Assembly (NCBI GenBank): GCA_029263395.1
Contig: JAJCXO010000112.1
Coordinates: 1-64,000, forward strand
DNA length: 64,000 nt
Source: Acidobacteriota bacterium
GTDB lineage: Bacteria > Acidobacteriota > Thermoanaerobaculia > Multivoradales > J023
Direction: 5' to 3'
The position numbers were made by a program, and so were the translations under genes. Below, piece after piece: positions 7,315-16,577 of this stretch (positions are counted from its first letter, which is position 1; each line of letters starts with the position of its first letter). A model generated the notes under the pieces. It ran no database searches, was not told the origin of the DNA, and saw only the letters and a program-made list of their open reading frames with translations.

Positions 7315-8601
7315 ATGATGAGAGTTCAGATGATCCCTGCCGCGCTACTGCTCCTTCTTGCCCCGATATCTCGGGCTCAGCCGATCCCTGTCGGTGGCGA
7401 GTTCCAAATCAACTCGCACACTACCGAGCACCAGAACCGGTTGGATGTGGCAGCGGACGCAGAGGGCAACTTCGTGGTCGTCTGGCAGAGCTGGCTCCAA
7501 GACGGCGATGCTTATGGCATCCACAGCCAACGCTTCGACGCCGCGGGGCAACCTCTCGGTGGGGAATTCCAAGTGAACTCGTTTACGCCGTCGTTTCAGA
7601 CCTATCCGGCAGTGGCCGCTGACAGCGCTGGCAATTTTGTCGCCGTGTGGCAGAGCAGCGGCGGTCAAGATGGCGACGCATCGAGCATCCAGGCCCAACG
7701 TTTCGACGCCGACGGCAGCCCCCTCGGAGGGGAGTTCCAAGTCAACAGCTACACCACGTCCCGCCAGGCCCAGCCGGCAATTGCGATGAACGCCGGCGGC
7801 CAGTTCATCGTGGTCTGGGATAGCGGCACGATGGCGGTCCCTGGGCCCGACGGTGACGGCATCGGTGTTCAGGGGCAACGCTTCGACGCTCTCGGCAACG
7901 CTCAGGGCACCGAGTTCGAGATCAACGTCTTCACCACGGGCCTGCAGCGCTCTGCCGCGGTCGCCATCGGCGAACCGGGAGATTTTGTGGTGACCTGGAT
8001 GAGCAACAGCCAGGACGGCGACGGGTACAGCGTCCATGGTCGGCGTTTCGACGCCAACGGCGATCCACTAGACGATGAATTTCAGCTCAACGCCTACACC
8101 ACCGGCTTGCAGGCCAGCCCGGAGGTAGCCATCGATCCCCAAGGTCGGTTCGTCATCGTGTGGAGCAGCGAGGGGATCGACGGCGACGAGGTGGCGGTCC
8201 AGGGCCAACGCTTCGATGCCGCGGGGCAACCCCAAGGAGAAGCGTTCCAGGTCAACTCCTACACCACCGCAAGTCAGGGCGTTCCGTCAGTCGCCACCGA
8301 CGCGCAGGGGAACTTCTTAGTGGTCTGGCACACCGGATTCGGACAAGACGGCGACGGCCGCAGCGCCCATGGCCAGAGCTTCGATGCCGCTGGAACTCGC
8401 CGCGGAGGCGAGTTCCAGATCAACACCTACACCACCAATTCCCAGGGCTTCCCACACGCTGTGATCGGCACTGACGGCGTCTTTGTAGTCTGGCAAAGCT
8501 TAGGCCAGGACGGCGACAACTACGGCGTTGTCGGGCAACGCTACTTGAACGATGTGCTCTTCGCCGATGGCTTCGAGTCCGGCGACACTTCCCGCTGGTG
8601 A
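7315..8601 (+). CDS. Secreted beta-repeat protein with FADGFESGD tail
   Basis: A 428-residue protein with a signal peptide (MMRVQMIPAALLLLLAPISRA). The mature part is about seven repeats of ~50-55 residues, each with the pattern GGEFQVN-T-Q---P-VA-D--GNFVVVWQS--QDGD---V-GQRFDA-G-P. This resembles a beta-propeller or other all-beta surface fold with acidic, possibly calcium-binding QDGDG loops. It ends FADGFESGDTSRW, a tail shared with 53982-55382 and with the broken copy at 27.1-27.4 kb. GAGGTG precedes the start. Function unknown; probably exported or cell-surface. Confidence 0.85.
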   Translation: MMRVQMIPAALLLLLAPISRAQPIPVGGEFQINSHTTEHQNRLDVAADAEGNFVVVWQSWLQDGDAYGIHSQRFDAAGQPLGGEFQVNSFTPSFQTYPAVAADSAGNFVAVWQSSGGQDGDASSIQAQRFDADGSPLGGEFQVNSYTTSRQAQPAIAMNAGGQFIVVWDSGTMAVPGPDGDGIGVQGQRFDALGNAQGTEFEINVFTTGLQRSAAVAIGEPGDFVVTWMSNSQDGDGYSVHGRRFDANGDPLDDEFQLNAYTTGLQASPEVAIDPQGRFVIVWSSEGIDGDEVAVQGQRFDAAGQPQGEAFQVNSYTTASQGVPSVATDAQGNFLVVWHTGFGQDGDGRSAHGQSFDAAGTRRGGEFQINTYTTNSQGFPHAVIGTDGVFVVWQSLGQDGDNYGVVGQRYLNDVLFADGFESGDTSRW

Positions 8602-8700
8602 CTCTGACAACCCTGGAGTCAGCCTGCGAATCGTTACAGAAGCTGCTGACGATTGGCGCCTGACAATAGCCTGATCGACCCTAGTCGGAGGTGTCGAGAG
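8602..8700 (-). pseudogene. Remnant of the small Cys-rich gene found intact at 27403-27792
   Basis: Bases 8615-8690 match 27400-27410 and 27548-27615 closely (GCGAATCGTTACAGA is identical), with about 130 bases missing between the two matching blocks. Read leftwards the match encodes CQAPIVSSFCNDSQ against WQAPTVSSLCNDSQ in the intact copy, but with stop codons. This is a decayed duplicate and helps define the left edge of the inserted region. Confidence 0.65.
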
Positions 8701-8821
8701 TGCGACCGCCTGCGGTCAGAGCGTGAGTTGGAGCTCTGGAAAAGAGTGGGCTCGGCGTCCGACAGGGAGTCTCTGTAATACGGACGAGAGCTCCCCGGAC
8801 CTCCGAGCCCTTCTAATCGGC

Positions 8822-10228
8822 TCAAGGATTGCCGCCAGAAGTGCCAGCGTCTCCCTCGGCGAGTGCCTTTTCGAAGTCGCGAATCTTCTTTGTTTCTTCG
8901 AGGATCTTGCGCTGGCGCGTCAGGATTTCGAGCTCATCCGTGCTCGCACGATCCTTCTCGATAACCCCGCTCACCGCGTCTGCGGCGCCGGTGATCAGCG
9001 CTGGATCAAGAGCTTCCGACTTGGCGGTCACCATTTTGATGGCGCCGGTATCTTCATAGAATTCGACAACGTAGGCACTCTGGGTCGTATTCTGCGGTGG
9101 CAACGCAGTGACAATGCCAGCTTGAGCAACGGCGATATCGGACCGTTGAAGAATTTCGGGCTGCCCAGATCCTTTCTGCTCGACGATGTCGACGCTCATC
9201 GTGGCAGGAACACGATAGTAGAAACCCTGGTCCTTTTTCCGCTTGATCTTGTCGACGTTCTTTGCCCTCAGCACTTCGGACAGTTGATCCGGATCTTTGT
9301 CCAGATCGAGCGAGATCAGCTTGGTCTCCTGCGAGCTTGGTGTAGATGCAGCCGCAAGCACAGCGGGGATGAGGCAATCCTCAGCGGTCACGGCCTCGGC
9401 ACCTTCGGTTGCAGAGAGCCGGAGCAGCGATAACTTATTGCTGTCCGAACCAGGGATGTACTCACAGTAGATACGCCCTTTGCCAGACTTCTTGGTCGAG
9501 CGGAAATTGACCAGGAGCTCCTTCTGGCGAGCCTCCAAGGAATCGAGCCTGAGCTTCAGAGCGTCAGCGTCCACTGGGGAGCTGACATCGATAGAGTCGA
9601 GCAGATCGTTGGCCTGTTTGCGGAGCGCCACCACCCCTTCAACCATTTTCTTACAGACAGGCTCGGCCGTCTTCGGCGATTCGGGCCCACCCACGAAGGG
9701 CTGCACCAAAGAAGCCGCGCTCTTCAGCGCTGCAACCGCGATGTCCACTCGTTTGTCTTGAAACTCGGACTCACCACGGGTGATCAATCCTTGCCTGGAG
9801 AGGTTCAGGCCGATTCCGGTCTTCTCGAGCGCCGAGGCGCTGATGTCGACCCGAAAGATCTCGCCCGGATCCGGTTCGGCGCGTTGGCGGAGCACCGGCT
9901 TCTCGAACGTCCACTTTTCCTTGGCCTCGTTGGCCGGCACACCGAGGCATGCGGATATCGAAATCATACCCTTGGGGCCGCAGTCGATCATTTCCTGCAG
10001 GGCGGCCGAGCACGCTGCTTCCTTGACCAACGTCGTTTTCTCGCCCAAGACTTCCAAAGTCAGCACGGTTCGAGGTAACGCGTAGTACAACGCCTGTGGA
10101 TCGGAAGCATCCGCATGCTGGATGTCACGAACGGCGTGCCCACTACACGAAGAAAGGAGGACGGCGAACGCTCCAAGACCGGTGACCATCCAAGCCGTCT
10201 TACGAAAGTGCGCGTATCCTCGAGTCAT
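8822..10228 (-). CDS. Lipoprotein of unknown function
   Basis: About 468 residues from ATG 10228, chosen because GAGGAG precedes it and a lipoprotein signal follows (lipobox LLSSC, Cys near residue 28). The body has no family I recognise. It has a regular mix of beta-like blocks (YYALPRTVLTLEVLGEKTTL, YYRVPATMSVDIVEQK, SAYVVEFYEDTGAIKMVTAK) and a C-terminal coiled-coil-like stretch ending in acidic residues. It diverges from the sigma-54 activator gene across a 647-base gap and shares the inserted block with the tubulin-like operon. It may be an outer-membrane part of that system (inference). Confidence 0.75.
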   Translation of the reverse strand: MTRGYAHFRKTAWMVTGLGAFAVLLSSCSGHAVRDIQHADASDPQALYYALPRTVLTLEVLGEKTTLVKEAACSAALQEMIDCGPKGMISISACLGVPANEAKEKWTFEKPVLRQRAEPDPGEIFRVDISASALEKTGIGLNLSRQGLITRGESEFQDKRVDIAVAALKSAASLVQPFVGGPESPKTAEPVCKKMVEGVVALRKQANDLLDSIDVSSPVDADALKLRLDSLEARQKELLVNFRSTKKSGKGRIYCEYIPGSDSNKLSLLRLSATEGAEAVTAEDCLIPAVLAAASTPSSQETKLISLDLDKDPDQLSEVLRAKNVDKIKRKKDQGFYYRVPATMSVDIVEQKGSGQPEILQRSDIAVAQAGIVTALPPQNTTQSAYVVEFYEDTGAIKMVTAKSEALDPALITGAADAVSGVIEKDRASTDELEILTRQRKILEETKKIRDFEKALAEGDAGTSGGNP

Positions 10229-10875
10229 CGAATTCTCCTCGGTCTCTAGGTCGTGTCGAAGCGGGACGACGAATCCGGGTGTGTCATCCAGCGCTTGACA
10301 TTCCAAGGTCTCCGTCTGTTACAGCGCAATCCTGGTCTCGAATCCACCAAACGCTCCATCTAGATGCCTGACAGAGTTCCGTCAGGTCGGTCTCTTGTGG
10401 GTGGCTCGCGATCGCGTCCTTGACTTCGCAACTCGGCGCAAGGTAAGGTTGTGCGGCCTTATCTATCACAACTGCAAGTGAGCCGGTCGATCGAGTCAGA
10501 AGAGCGATCTACCTAATTCACGACAAGTTATCCGGTCTGTGAATACGTTGCGAGAGGGTTTGACGATTTATTGATCTATTACGATTTATCTTCGCGGCCG
10601 GTCCCCTTCTTGGGAGGCAAGGGTGCATGTTGCGGAGAAGGCAGTTAGTTTTTCGCGGTTGTAAGCGGACGTGTGCCGACTGGTATTCGGCATGAATTGA
10701 ATTTGGTGCTGAACTGAGCCTCAAAACGATGAGGAGTCGTCTATCGGGCTTGTTTGCTGGCAGGAATGGAGGACAGGAAGCTACGAGAACGCTTTTTGAA
10801 GTCTCGTGTGAAGATATTCGTATGCAGATAATGTATTGATGGAGGATGTGACGCGTCATCACCACGACGCTGAGC
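10229..10875. promoter_or_regulatory. Divergent regulatory region, lipoprotein / sigma-54 activator
   Basis: A 647-base gap between divergent genes, visibly AT-richer in its right half. It contains the hairpin-like pair CCTGAC (10367-10372) and GTCAGG (10381-10386), and a perfect 10-bp palindrome TGACGCGTCA at 10849-10858, 17 bases before the activator gene. On the left strand 10289-10305 reads with GG and GC ten bases apart, a weak sigma-54-like match. No small gene is convincing. Confidence 0.45.
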
Positions 10876-11952
10876 ATGGTTATTGTGCGGGAACATTTAT
10901 CTCCGATGCTGCCAGCCGCCGCTGAACAGCAGATGCAGGTCAAGCTGACTGCCGTTAAGAAGAACGATAGATCAGAGCCATCTCGAGTCAAAGAGTTTGT
11001 TGGGAAGTCCCCAGCTGTGCGACGTCTGCTACGTGAGGCGCGACTGGCCGCTCAGGGTTCTGATAGTCCCATTTTGATTACTGGCCCCGTCGGCTCTGGC
11101 AAGAGTCACTTGGCCCGGTATATTCATCAACACTCGGCTCGTGCCGAGGGGCCCTTGGCATTTGTTGATTGTGGCACGCTGCCACAGCTCGAGAATAATC
11201 TCTTCGGTCATCGACGCGGAGCCTTCACCGGCGCCGAGCGTAACCTCGATGGACTCCTGCAAAGTGTCCATGGCGGCATCTTGGTATTGGATGATGTCGA
11301 GCGACTCGATCGACCGAAACAAGACTTGCTGCATCGCGTAGTCGTCGATGGGGTGTTCAGGCCCGTCGGAAGTGGCTCGGTCCAGCGGGTCGATATCCGC
11401 TTCCTTGCCACCACCAACGTGGATCTCACGGTTGCCGTCCGTGAGGGCACCCTCGCTGCCGACTTCTTGAGCCGCCTGAGTTATCACGAGTTGCGTGTGC
11501 CACCGCTACAACAACGTCGTGAAGATCTGCCCGGTTTATGTCGAGAGTTGTTAGAGAGGAACTACCAGAAGTTGGTTCGAAAGGGCATCATCGGGGCGCG
11601 GGAAATTGTGTTCGATGACGCCTGTTGGCCCGGCCTCATGGCGCGCACGTTTGTCGACAACGTCCGCGGGCTCGACAAGCTCATGGTGCGCCTGCTCGCG
11701 TATCTCGAAGAGCGGACAGTGATCCGTCCACGCGATATCGACGCTGTGGCGCCGGTCGTAAGTGCTGCGCGAGAACCTTGGTTCGATCAGCCCAAGCCTC
11801 TACGTCTAGTACGGGAAGCCGCCGAACGGGAATACATCATTCAAGTCTGTCGTCATACCCGATTCAACCTGCGGGCTGCGGCTCGCGCCTTGGATATCAG
11901 CCCAAAATGTCTTTACGCCAAATTGAAGCAGTATGGCATCACGCGTCCTTGA
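10876..11952 (+). CDS. Sigma-54-dependent transcriptional activator without receiver domain
   Basis: A 358-residue AAA+ activator. Walker A (GPVGSGKSH) is near residue 70, GAFTGA (the sigma-54 contact loop) near 116 and Walker B (GGILVLDDVE) near 133. The C-terminus (RAAARALDISPKCLYAKLKQYGI) is a Fis-type helix-turn-helix. The ~40-residue N-terminus holds no receiver, GAF or PAS domain, so activity is probably controlled by another protein or by expression level. The start is uncertain (ATG 10876, 10906 or 10933). It overlaps the next gene and a strong sigma-54 promoter match lies at 17568, so it is the likely local regulator. Confidence 0.9.
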   Translation: MVIVREHLSPMLPAAAEQQMQVKLTAVKKNDRSEPSRVKEFVGKSPAVRRLLREARLAAQGSDSPILITGPVGSGKSHLARYIHQHSARAEGPLAFVDCGTLPQLENNLFGHRRGAFTGAERNLDGLLQSVHGGILVLDDVERLDRPKQDLLHRVVVDGVFRPVGSGSVQRVDIRFLATTNVDLTVAVREGTLAADFLSRLSYHELRVPPLQQRREDLPGLCRELLERNYQKLVRKGIIGAREIVFDDACWPGLMARTFVDNVRGLDKLMVRLLAYLEERTVIRPRDIDAVAPVVSAAREPWFDQPKPLRLVREAAEREYIIQVCRHTRFNLRAAARALDISPKCLYAKLKQYGITRP

Positions 11953-11959
11953 GGTGGGG

Positions 11960-13951
11960 ATGAGCGGGCTAAGTTTGAGGAAGTGGCGGCGGCCAGTAGT
12001 GATTTGCTTGGTTTGTCTGTTTTCAATGCTGCCACCGGCTTTGGCTAGGTTGGGGCCTGGAATTCTTGGCAAGCCCGATCCGCCGGTCGAGTGCGGCGAA
12101 GAGGACTCGACCGAGCCGCTTCATCTCCTGTACCTGGATATCTCAGGGAGCCTTAGGTCTCTCGAGCCCAGTGACAAGGAAGGTTGCTTTGAACTCTCGC
12201 CGGATCTGGAGAGCTTCCTGTCTGTGGTGATCAAAGATCCAGCCGCTCAGCAGTCGGACGAGGAGAAGATCGGAAGTAAACTTGAACAAGCGGTTCAAAG
12301 CAATTTGATTCAACTCTTTGTTTTCGCTGAGAATATCAGCGATGTCAAGAAAGTCGACGCAAAGGCTATCGAGCCCAAAGGTCGCTTTTGTGTGCCTCCA
12401 ACTACCAAAGAGAAGGTGAATTCGAAGCTGACAATGGTCCACAAGCCGCTAGTTCATGCTTCGCAAGCAGCTGCGGAATGTAGTCGACGGTTTATCGTCG
12501 CGACACTCGTGACGGACTTGGTCGACAATCCAGGAAAGTCGAATAGACCCACTGGTGAGTCGGTAACAATGCCGGGGAACTCAGATCTGATTGGCAGACA
12601 CAATCGCAGCAATCTACAACTCGACGTGGTAGTCGGGGCGACGTTGCCAAACCAGGTCAAAGATCTGTCACATATAGGGTATTCGCGAGCTGTTTTCGTC
12701 GATCTGCTGCTTGCGGAACTTCCCAAGAGCATCCGTTTTTCCGGCCTGAAGGACCTACCCGAGGATGCACTTCCGGGTGTTCGCACGGAAGCTGCGGTCG
12801 TTACGGCTCGAAGATATAAGCGACTGCGGAAGAGTTCTGCAGACTTACAGATTGACAGCGTGATCAATGGGTGGATCGTGGAAGTACCTGAGACCACGGC
12901 TCTCGAATCGGTCTCGCTGGCTTGTGGCAATCGCCTCGAAGATATCCAACTCGAATCGAGGCTACTGCCAAAAGCTATAGGCGCTAGCAGCAGTGCGTTT
13001 TTTCAAAAATATTTTGTGACAGCTCGAGATTGCAACATTAATCCCTGCTCCGACAATGTAACTCTCTCTCTTCGAGAGACAGGTGGAATGCTTCTATCTA
13101 AAATTGTCGAACAATTTCCAACGTTTCTCTGCAATGGGAGAGTGAGGCTATCGGATCATAGTTTTGGTTCGCTAGGGAGCAAGCTGGATCTGAGTCTGGA
13201 AATCCTGGGACCGGTAGAAAACCGACCAAATTTTGCCGGTTGCCCTATACTTGGAAATGTGAATTGGGACAGGGCAAGCTCTCGACCCGATTTGCAAATA
13301 GTGATGAAGCCGGAAGATGTTCACTCTTTCATAGCAAGCAAGGGAGGGACGCGGTATGGTTGCGAATGCTCGGCAGACCTTTCCTTGCAGCAGGCTAGCC
13401 GCCTGTCTTCTGCCTCCGTGGCTACCATTGTGACCCGGGCGACGGATGAGAGGACTATGCACTGGTCCGATCTCGACGTACTGGAGGGCGATTATTCTCC
13501 TCGTTTGTGGCGCACTATTTTTTTGATCTTCTTGTTCATTGATCTCATCCGACGATTAGTATGGAGGCGTCTGCATTTTGTAGGATGTTTAGGTATTGGG
13601 ATTGGAGTCCTCTCCGTTTTCGCGAGTCGGCCCCCCGGTGTACTGGAAGAGCTGTTAGTTTACTCCGGCGCCCCTTGGCTTCTTCTCCTGGTGATGTGTT
13701 GGTGCTTGGTATTGATTTGTTCTGAGGCCATCGAACGATGGGAGACGATCAAGCGCCTCTGTTTGATGGGACGCTTGAGTCTCGCAAAGGGTTGCGTACA
13801 GCAGTTGACGGCGTTGTTTTCGGGTCTGCTGTGGCTGCTAGCGAGTCTTACAATCATGACGGTTGTCGTGTCCAATCTGGCGACTGAGAGAGGGGATTCC
13901 CTAGTTTTCCAAACAGGTGGCGAGGTCACGTTGACATGCAAGAAGACGTGA
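11960..13951 (+). CDS. Membrane-anchored vWA-like protein A of tubulin-associated operon
   Basis: About 663 residues. ATG 11960 follows GAGGTGGGG and gives a clean signal peptide; ATG 11933, inside the activator gene, is the alternative. The mature N-terminus has LYLDISGSL, a MIDAS-type DxSxS of a von Willebrand A fold, so metal-dependent partner binding outside the cytosol is likely. A long middle region is followed by four hydrophobic helices in the last third (from about LWRTIFLIFLFIDL to ASLTIMTVVVSNL). The same order (signal, vWA, middle, four helices) recurs in the 17599 gene. The 3' end overlaps the next gene. Confidence 0.8.
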   Translation: MSGLSLRKWRRPVVICLVCLFSMLPPALARLGPGILGKPDPPVECGEEDSTEPLHLLYLDISGSLRSLEPSDKEGCFELSPDLESFLSVVIKDPAAQQSDEEKIGSKLEQAVQSNLIQLFVFAENISDVKKVDAKAIEPKGRFCVPPTTKEKVNSKLTMVHKPLVHASQAAAECSRRFIVATLVTDLVDNPGKSNRPTGESVTMPGNSDLIGRHNRSNLQLDVVVGATLPNQVKDLSHIGYSRAVFVDLLLAELPKSIRFSGLKDLPEDALPGVRTEAAVVTARRYKRLRKSSADLQIDSVINGWIVEVPETTALESVSLACGNRLEDIQLESRLLPKAIGASSSAFFQKYFVTARDCNINPCSDNVTLSLRETGGMLLSKIVEQFPTFLCNGRVRLSDHSFGSLGSKLDLSLEILGPVENRPNFAGCPILGNVNWDRASSRPDLQIVMKPEDVHSFIASKGGTRYGCECSADLSLQQASRLSSASVATIVTRATDERTMHWSDLDVLEGDYSPRLWRTIFLIFLFIDLIRRLVWRRLHFVGCLGIGIGVLSVFASRPPGVLEELLVYSGAPWLLLLVMCWCLVLICSEAIERWETIKRLCLMGRLSLAKGCVQQLTALFSGLLWLLASLTIMTVVVSNLATERGDSLVFQTGGEVTLTCKKT

Positions 13952-14757
13952 CATCCTTGGTTTGTTGTCTGGGCCAGCAAGCGTGCGACTCTGGCAGCAG
14001 GCTTGCTAGGCTGAGCGGCACTAGAGCCGCGTTCCTACCCGGTTCGGTTGCTTTCGCCTTGGTCCGAATGGTGGATCATGACCGATGCCCGTCGCCGGAC
14101 GATAGGGCCGGCCAGGGGCGATCGCTTATCCAAGAAGAGATTTGCTTACCGTTTCCGAATGCTGGAAGCAGCGCTCGATCGTCACATACAGGCCCAAGTC
14201 GGGCGACGTTCTTATCCGAGTCTGGATACTTTGATCTTTTGTGTGCGCGCTTGCGGCAGGCCGAGCATCGTCTCTTGCAGGGGAGATCTGAGGCAAATCA
14301 CAGGTGCGCTACCATTTTCGTTGCCCATCTCGAAGACGTGTTCGCAACATGCAGCCTGACGTGTCTTCTCAGATCGGTGTCGTCGCCGGAGCCTGCCGCT
14401 CGCACCGCCGTACTACTCGTTCCACCTGAACTGAAGAAGGGGTTTGGAGTCCGCATCTTGACTACCCTTCATGATTTGGTGGCAGCTCTAGAAAGACCAG
14501 TGCCTCCGACTGCCGGTATTCCGAGTAAGGACGAGGGGCGATGGCCGTTTTACTTGGTTTCAGCTCCCGGCTGCTTCGGAAGCTGCCAGAGCACACCACT
14601 GACGGCTGAAAGCGACCATCATCTTACGGAACTTTCATCGGCTCTCCTGGCTATTATTGCTGATGTGTCGCGAGCATCCTCGGGGAGCTTACCTGACCGC
14701 TCGTTGAGGGAGGTTCTGCCTTTGTGCTCTCACGCCGCTAAAGGGGTGACTTCATGA
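13936..14757 (+). CDS. Uncharacterised protein in tubulin-associated operon
   Basis: A 273-residue ORF overlapping the upstream vWA gene by 16 bases and the downstream zinc-ribbon gene by ATGA. This double overlap is the main reason to accept it. It has no signal peptide or clear membrane helix. The N-terminal half is Ser/Arg/Cys-rich and poorly protein-like; the C-terminal half looks more ordered (LLVPPELKKGFGVRILTTLH, LSSALLAIIADVSRASSG). No family is recognised. A competing frame covers 14048-14359, so a frameshift or later start is possible. It may be specific to this operon type. Confidence 0.5.
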   Translation: MQEDVTSLVCCLGQQACDSGSRLARLSGTRAAFLPGSVAFALVRMVDHDRCPSPDDRAGQGRSLIQEEICLPFPNAGSSARSSHTGPSRATFLSESGYFDLLCARLRQAEHRLLQGRSEANHRCATIFVAHLEDVFATCSLTCLLRSVSSPEPAARTAVLLVPPELKKGFGVRILTTLHDLVAALERPVPPTAGIPSKDEGRWPFYLVSAPGCFGSCQSTPLTAESDHHLTELSSALLAIIADVSRASSGSLPDRSLREVLPLCSHAAKGVTS

Positions 14758-16577
14758 TCCAGCCTCCGGACTCGACCTCGCAATTTGTGAGGATGCCGCC
14801 CCTCCAGTTCGATGATGGCTCGAAGGATTCAGCGGGCAACAGGTCAGGAGATGTTCAGAAAGTGCTCAAGGCTGCTGATGCTCTCCTGCGAGAAGTTGTC
14901 GATACCGCCAGCCGATTCTTCGCCGGCTTAAGATCGGCGGCTGCTTGGCAATCCGTTAGTGGCGCCCGCAAATATTCCAAGCAGCTGAGGGATCTCAGTA
15001 CTGCTCTGTTGGCAGAAAGTCCGGTCTGTACGTACGAGGCACTTCGGCACTGGATGGTGGCCGAGGAACCTACGCAATATTTCCTGCGTCAGGTCGATGC
15101 TTCAGGGCTGGATGGTAGACGTCTCTCTGATCAGCTGATCAATGCTCTACAGCACCTTCGAGGTCAGCGGACACAAGATCGAGACGCTGCCGAGGTCGCG
15201 GCAGCTCACATTCAACACATGGCTGGCCGAGAGCATCCAATACGGTCGGAAGTCTGGCGTTTTTTTCGGCAGGTGCTTGCCAACCACAATCCGGATGATC
15301 GTGTGGAGGATGCAGACTCGCCACGGATTCGGGTGCCGCAGTCGGCGGTTGCGATGGACACATTTGTTGCTTTGCTGTCGCAGCCACCGAATCGGCGGCG
15401 AGCACTATCGAATGTTCTAGCGGCACTTCAAGAGGCTTTACCGCAGGCGAATGCAAGGCAGCCGCCGCCTGCTGCATCGCCGCCAGGAGGCGGCAATGGA
15501 GTTATTCCCGATGACAAGGGAGCACGCGGTCCGACGGGAGTTCAAAAGGTCGAGGAGTCCAAGCTCCGGAAGGCCACATCCGCCTCGACGATGGTGAGAG
15601 AAGCGGCCTCGGGCACAGTGGGTGCCCCGCCTACAATCGACTCCCAGCCGCCAAACACCTTGCCACCGCCCGCCGAGATACCTGAGACCGCAGCGCCTTC
15701 CTGCTGCCCCCCCGTTTCGCTGTTCTTGCGCAATGGCGTCCGCTTGAGTGTTCGTAGTCATTTGACTCGTTTGACCCAGCGAACGGGCAAGCCACCGCTG
15801 CCACCTTCTCGCCCGCGCGAGCTATCCTGCGATACAGAGATCATCCCGGCTCCTATCCTCGATGCGGGTCCCGATCGGTTCGTATGTATCCGAGAGGGTT
15901 TGGCGGTCGAGGATCTCGTCTTCTTGGAGGCAGCGTTCTTGGAGTACAAACGTACCCCACGTGCCCTGCGCCGCCTCGAGCATAGCGACCCCAGCCGCGA
16001 GCTGTGGCCCCCGCTGATCCCGTCGTCGCTACGCGTCGGCTGCGGACGCCGGGAGTGTTCCGCCGATATCTCGCAGCTCGACCGAGCCGAGCGTATCTGC
16101 CCCGGTTGCAACCAGCCGATCCTGTCGCGTTGTGGCAACCCGGAATGCCAGGAAGAGTTCCTCCACCTCGACGCCGACGGCAAGGAAGTGGAATGCCAGG
16201 CGTGCGGCTGTCCGAACGTCAATCAATATTGGACCTGTCCCCGGCACAAAGACGAAGGACCCTTCTCCACCCTTCAGGACCCGTGTTGTCCCGAGTGCAT
16301 CCAGGAGTGGGGTTGGAAGGCCCGTCCGCGGCGCCCCGACCTGATCAGCAAAGGGGTGTTGCAGTGCCCGGGATGTCTCACCGTCGGGCGTCGATCACCT
16401 TTCCGGATCCCTCATCGTGTGCGAGAGTTGTTTTTGTCACAGGAGCCGATCCCCCGCGATCGGAATAAGGAACAGCTGTGTGTCGAAGCGGGATTGGGTC
16501 GTGAGGGATGCTGTCCACAATGCACCTCACAGTTGATTCCCTTCGTGGAAGAGGCGGCGAAGAGGTGTGCGTCGTGA
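14754..16577 (+). CDS. Zinc-ribbon protein sharing the tubulin-like protein's C-terminal tail
   Basis: 607 residues in three parts. A helical N-terminus (~1-230) is followed by a Pro/Ala/Gly-rich linker (~235-320). The C-terminus (~428-605) has many CxxC pairs: CGRREC, CPGCNQP, SRCGNPEC, CQACG, CPRHKD, CCPEC, CPGC and CCPQC. This tail aligns cysteine for cysteine with residues ~892-1075 of the tubulin-like protein at 19519-22758 (CPGCQRS, SRCGNPSC, CPGCGG, CPQCVM, CPRCRTALIPF). It therefore carries the same multi-zinc module without the GTPase part. It overlaps its neighbours by 4 bases on each side. Cytosolic; a scaffold or adaptor role is inference. Confidence 0.75.
   Translation: MIQPPDSTSQFVRMPPLQFDDGSKDSAGNRSGDVQKVLKAADALLREVVDTASRFFAGLRSAAAWQSVSGARKYSKQLRDLSTALLAESPVCTYEALRHWMVAEEPTQYFLRQVDASGLDGRRLSDQLINALQHLRGQRTQDRDAAEVAAAHIQHMAGREHPIRSEVWRFFRQVLANHNPDDRVEDADSPRIRVPQSAVAMDTFVALLSQPPNRRRALSNVLAALQEALPQANARQPPPAASPPGGGNGVIPDDKGARGPTGVQKVEESKLRKATSASTMVREAASGTVGAPPTIDSQPPNTLPPPAEIPETAAPSCCPPVSLFLRNGVRLSVRSHLTRLTQRTGKPPLPPSRPRELSCDTEIIPAPILDAGPDRFVCIREGLAVEDLVFLEAAFLEYKRTPRALRRLEHSDPSRELWPPLIPSSLRVGCGRRECSADISQLDRAERICPGCNQPILSRCGNPECQEEFLHLDADGKEVECQACGCPNVNQYWTCPRHKDEGPFSTLQDPCCPECIQEWGWKARPRRPDLISKGVLQCPGCLTVGRRSPFRIPHRVRELFLSQEPIPRDRNKEQLCVEAGLGREGCCPQCTSQLIPFVEEAAKRCAS

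Noticed and set aside
10289-10305. Second sigma-54 promoter, leftward, for the lipoprotein gene
   Set aside because: GG and GC spacing fits but only about half of the flanking consensus does; too weak to call.
14048-14359. 103-codon ORF in another frame with protein-like basic helix (RLSKKRFAYRFRMLEAALDR)
   Set aside because: It ends without operon-style overlap, while the 13936-14757 frame overlaps both neighbours; kept only as a hint of a possible frameshift.
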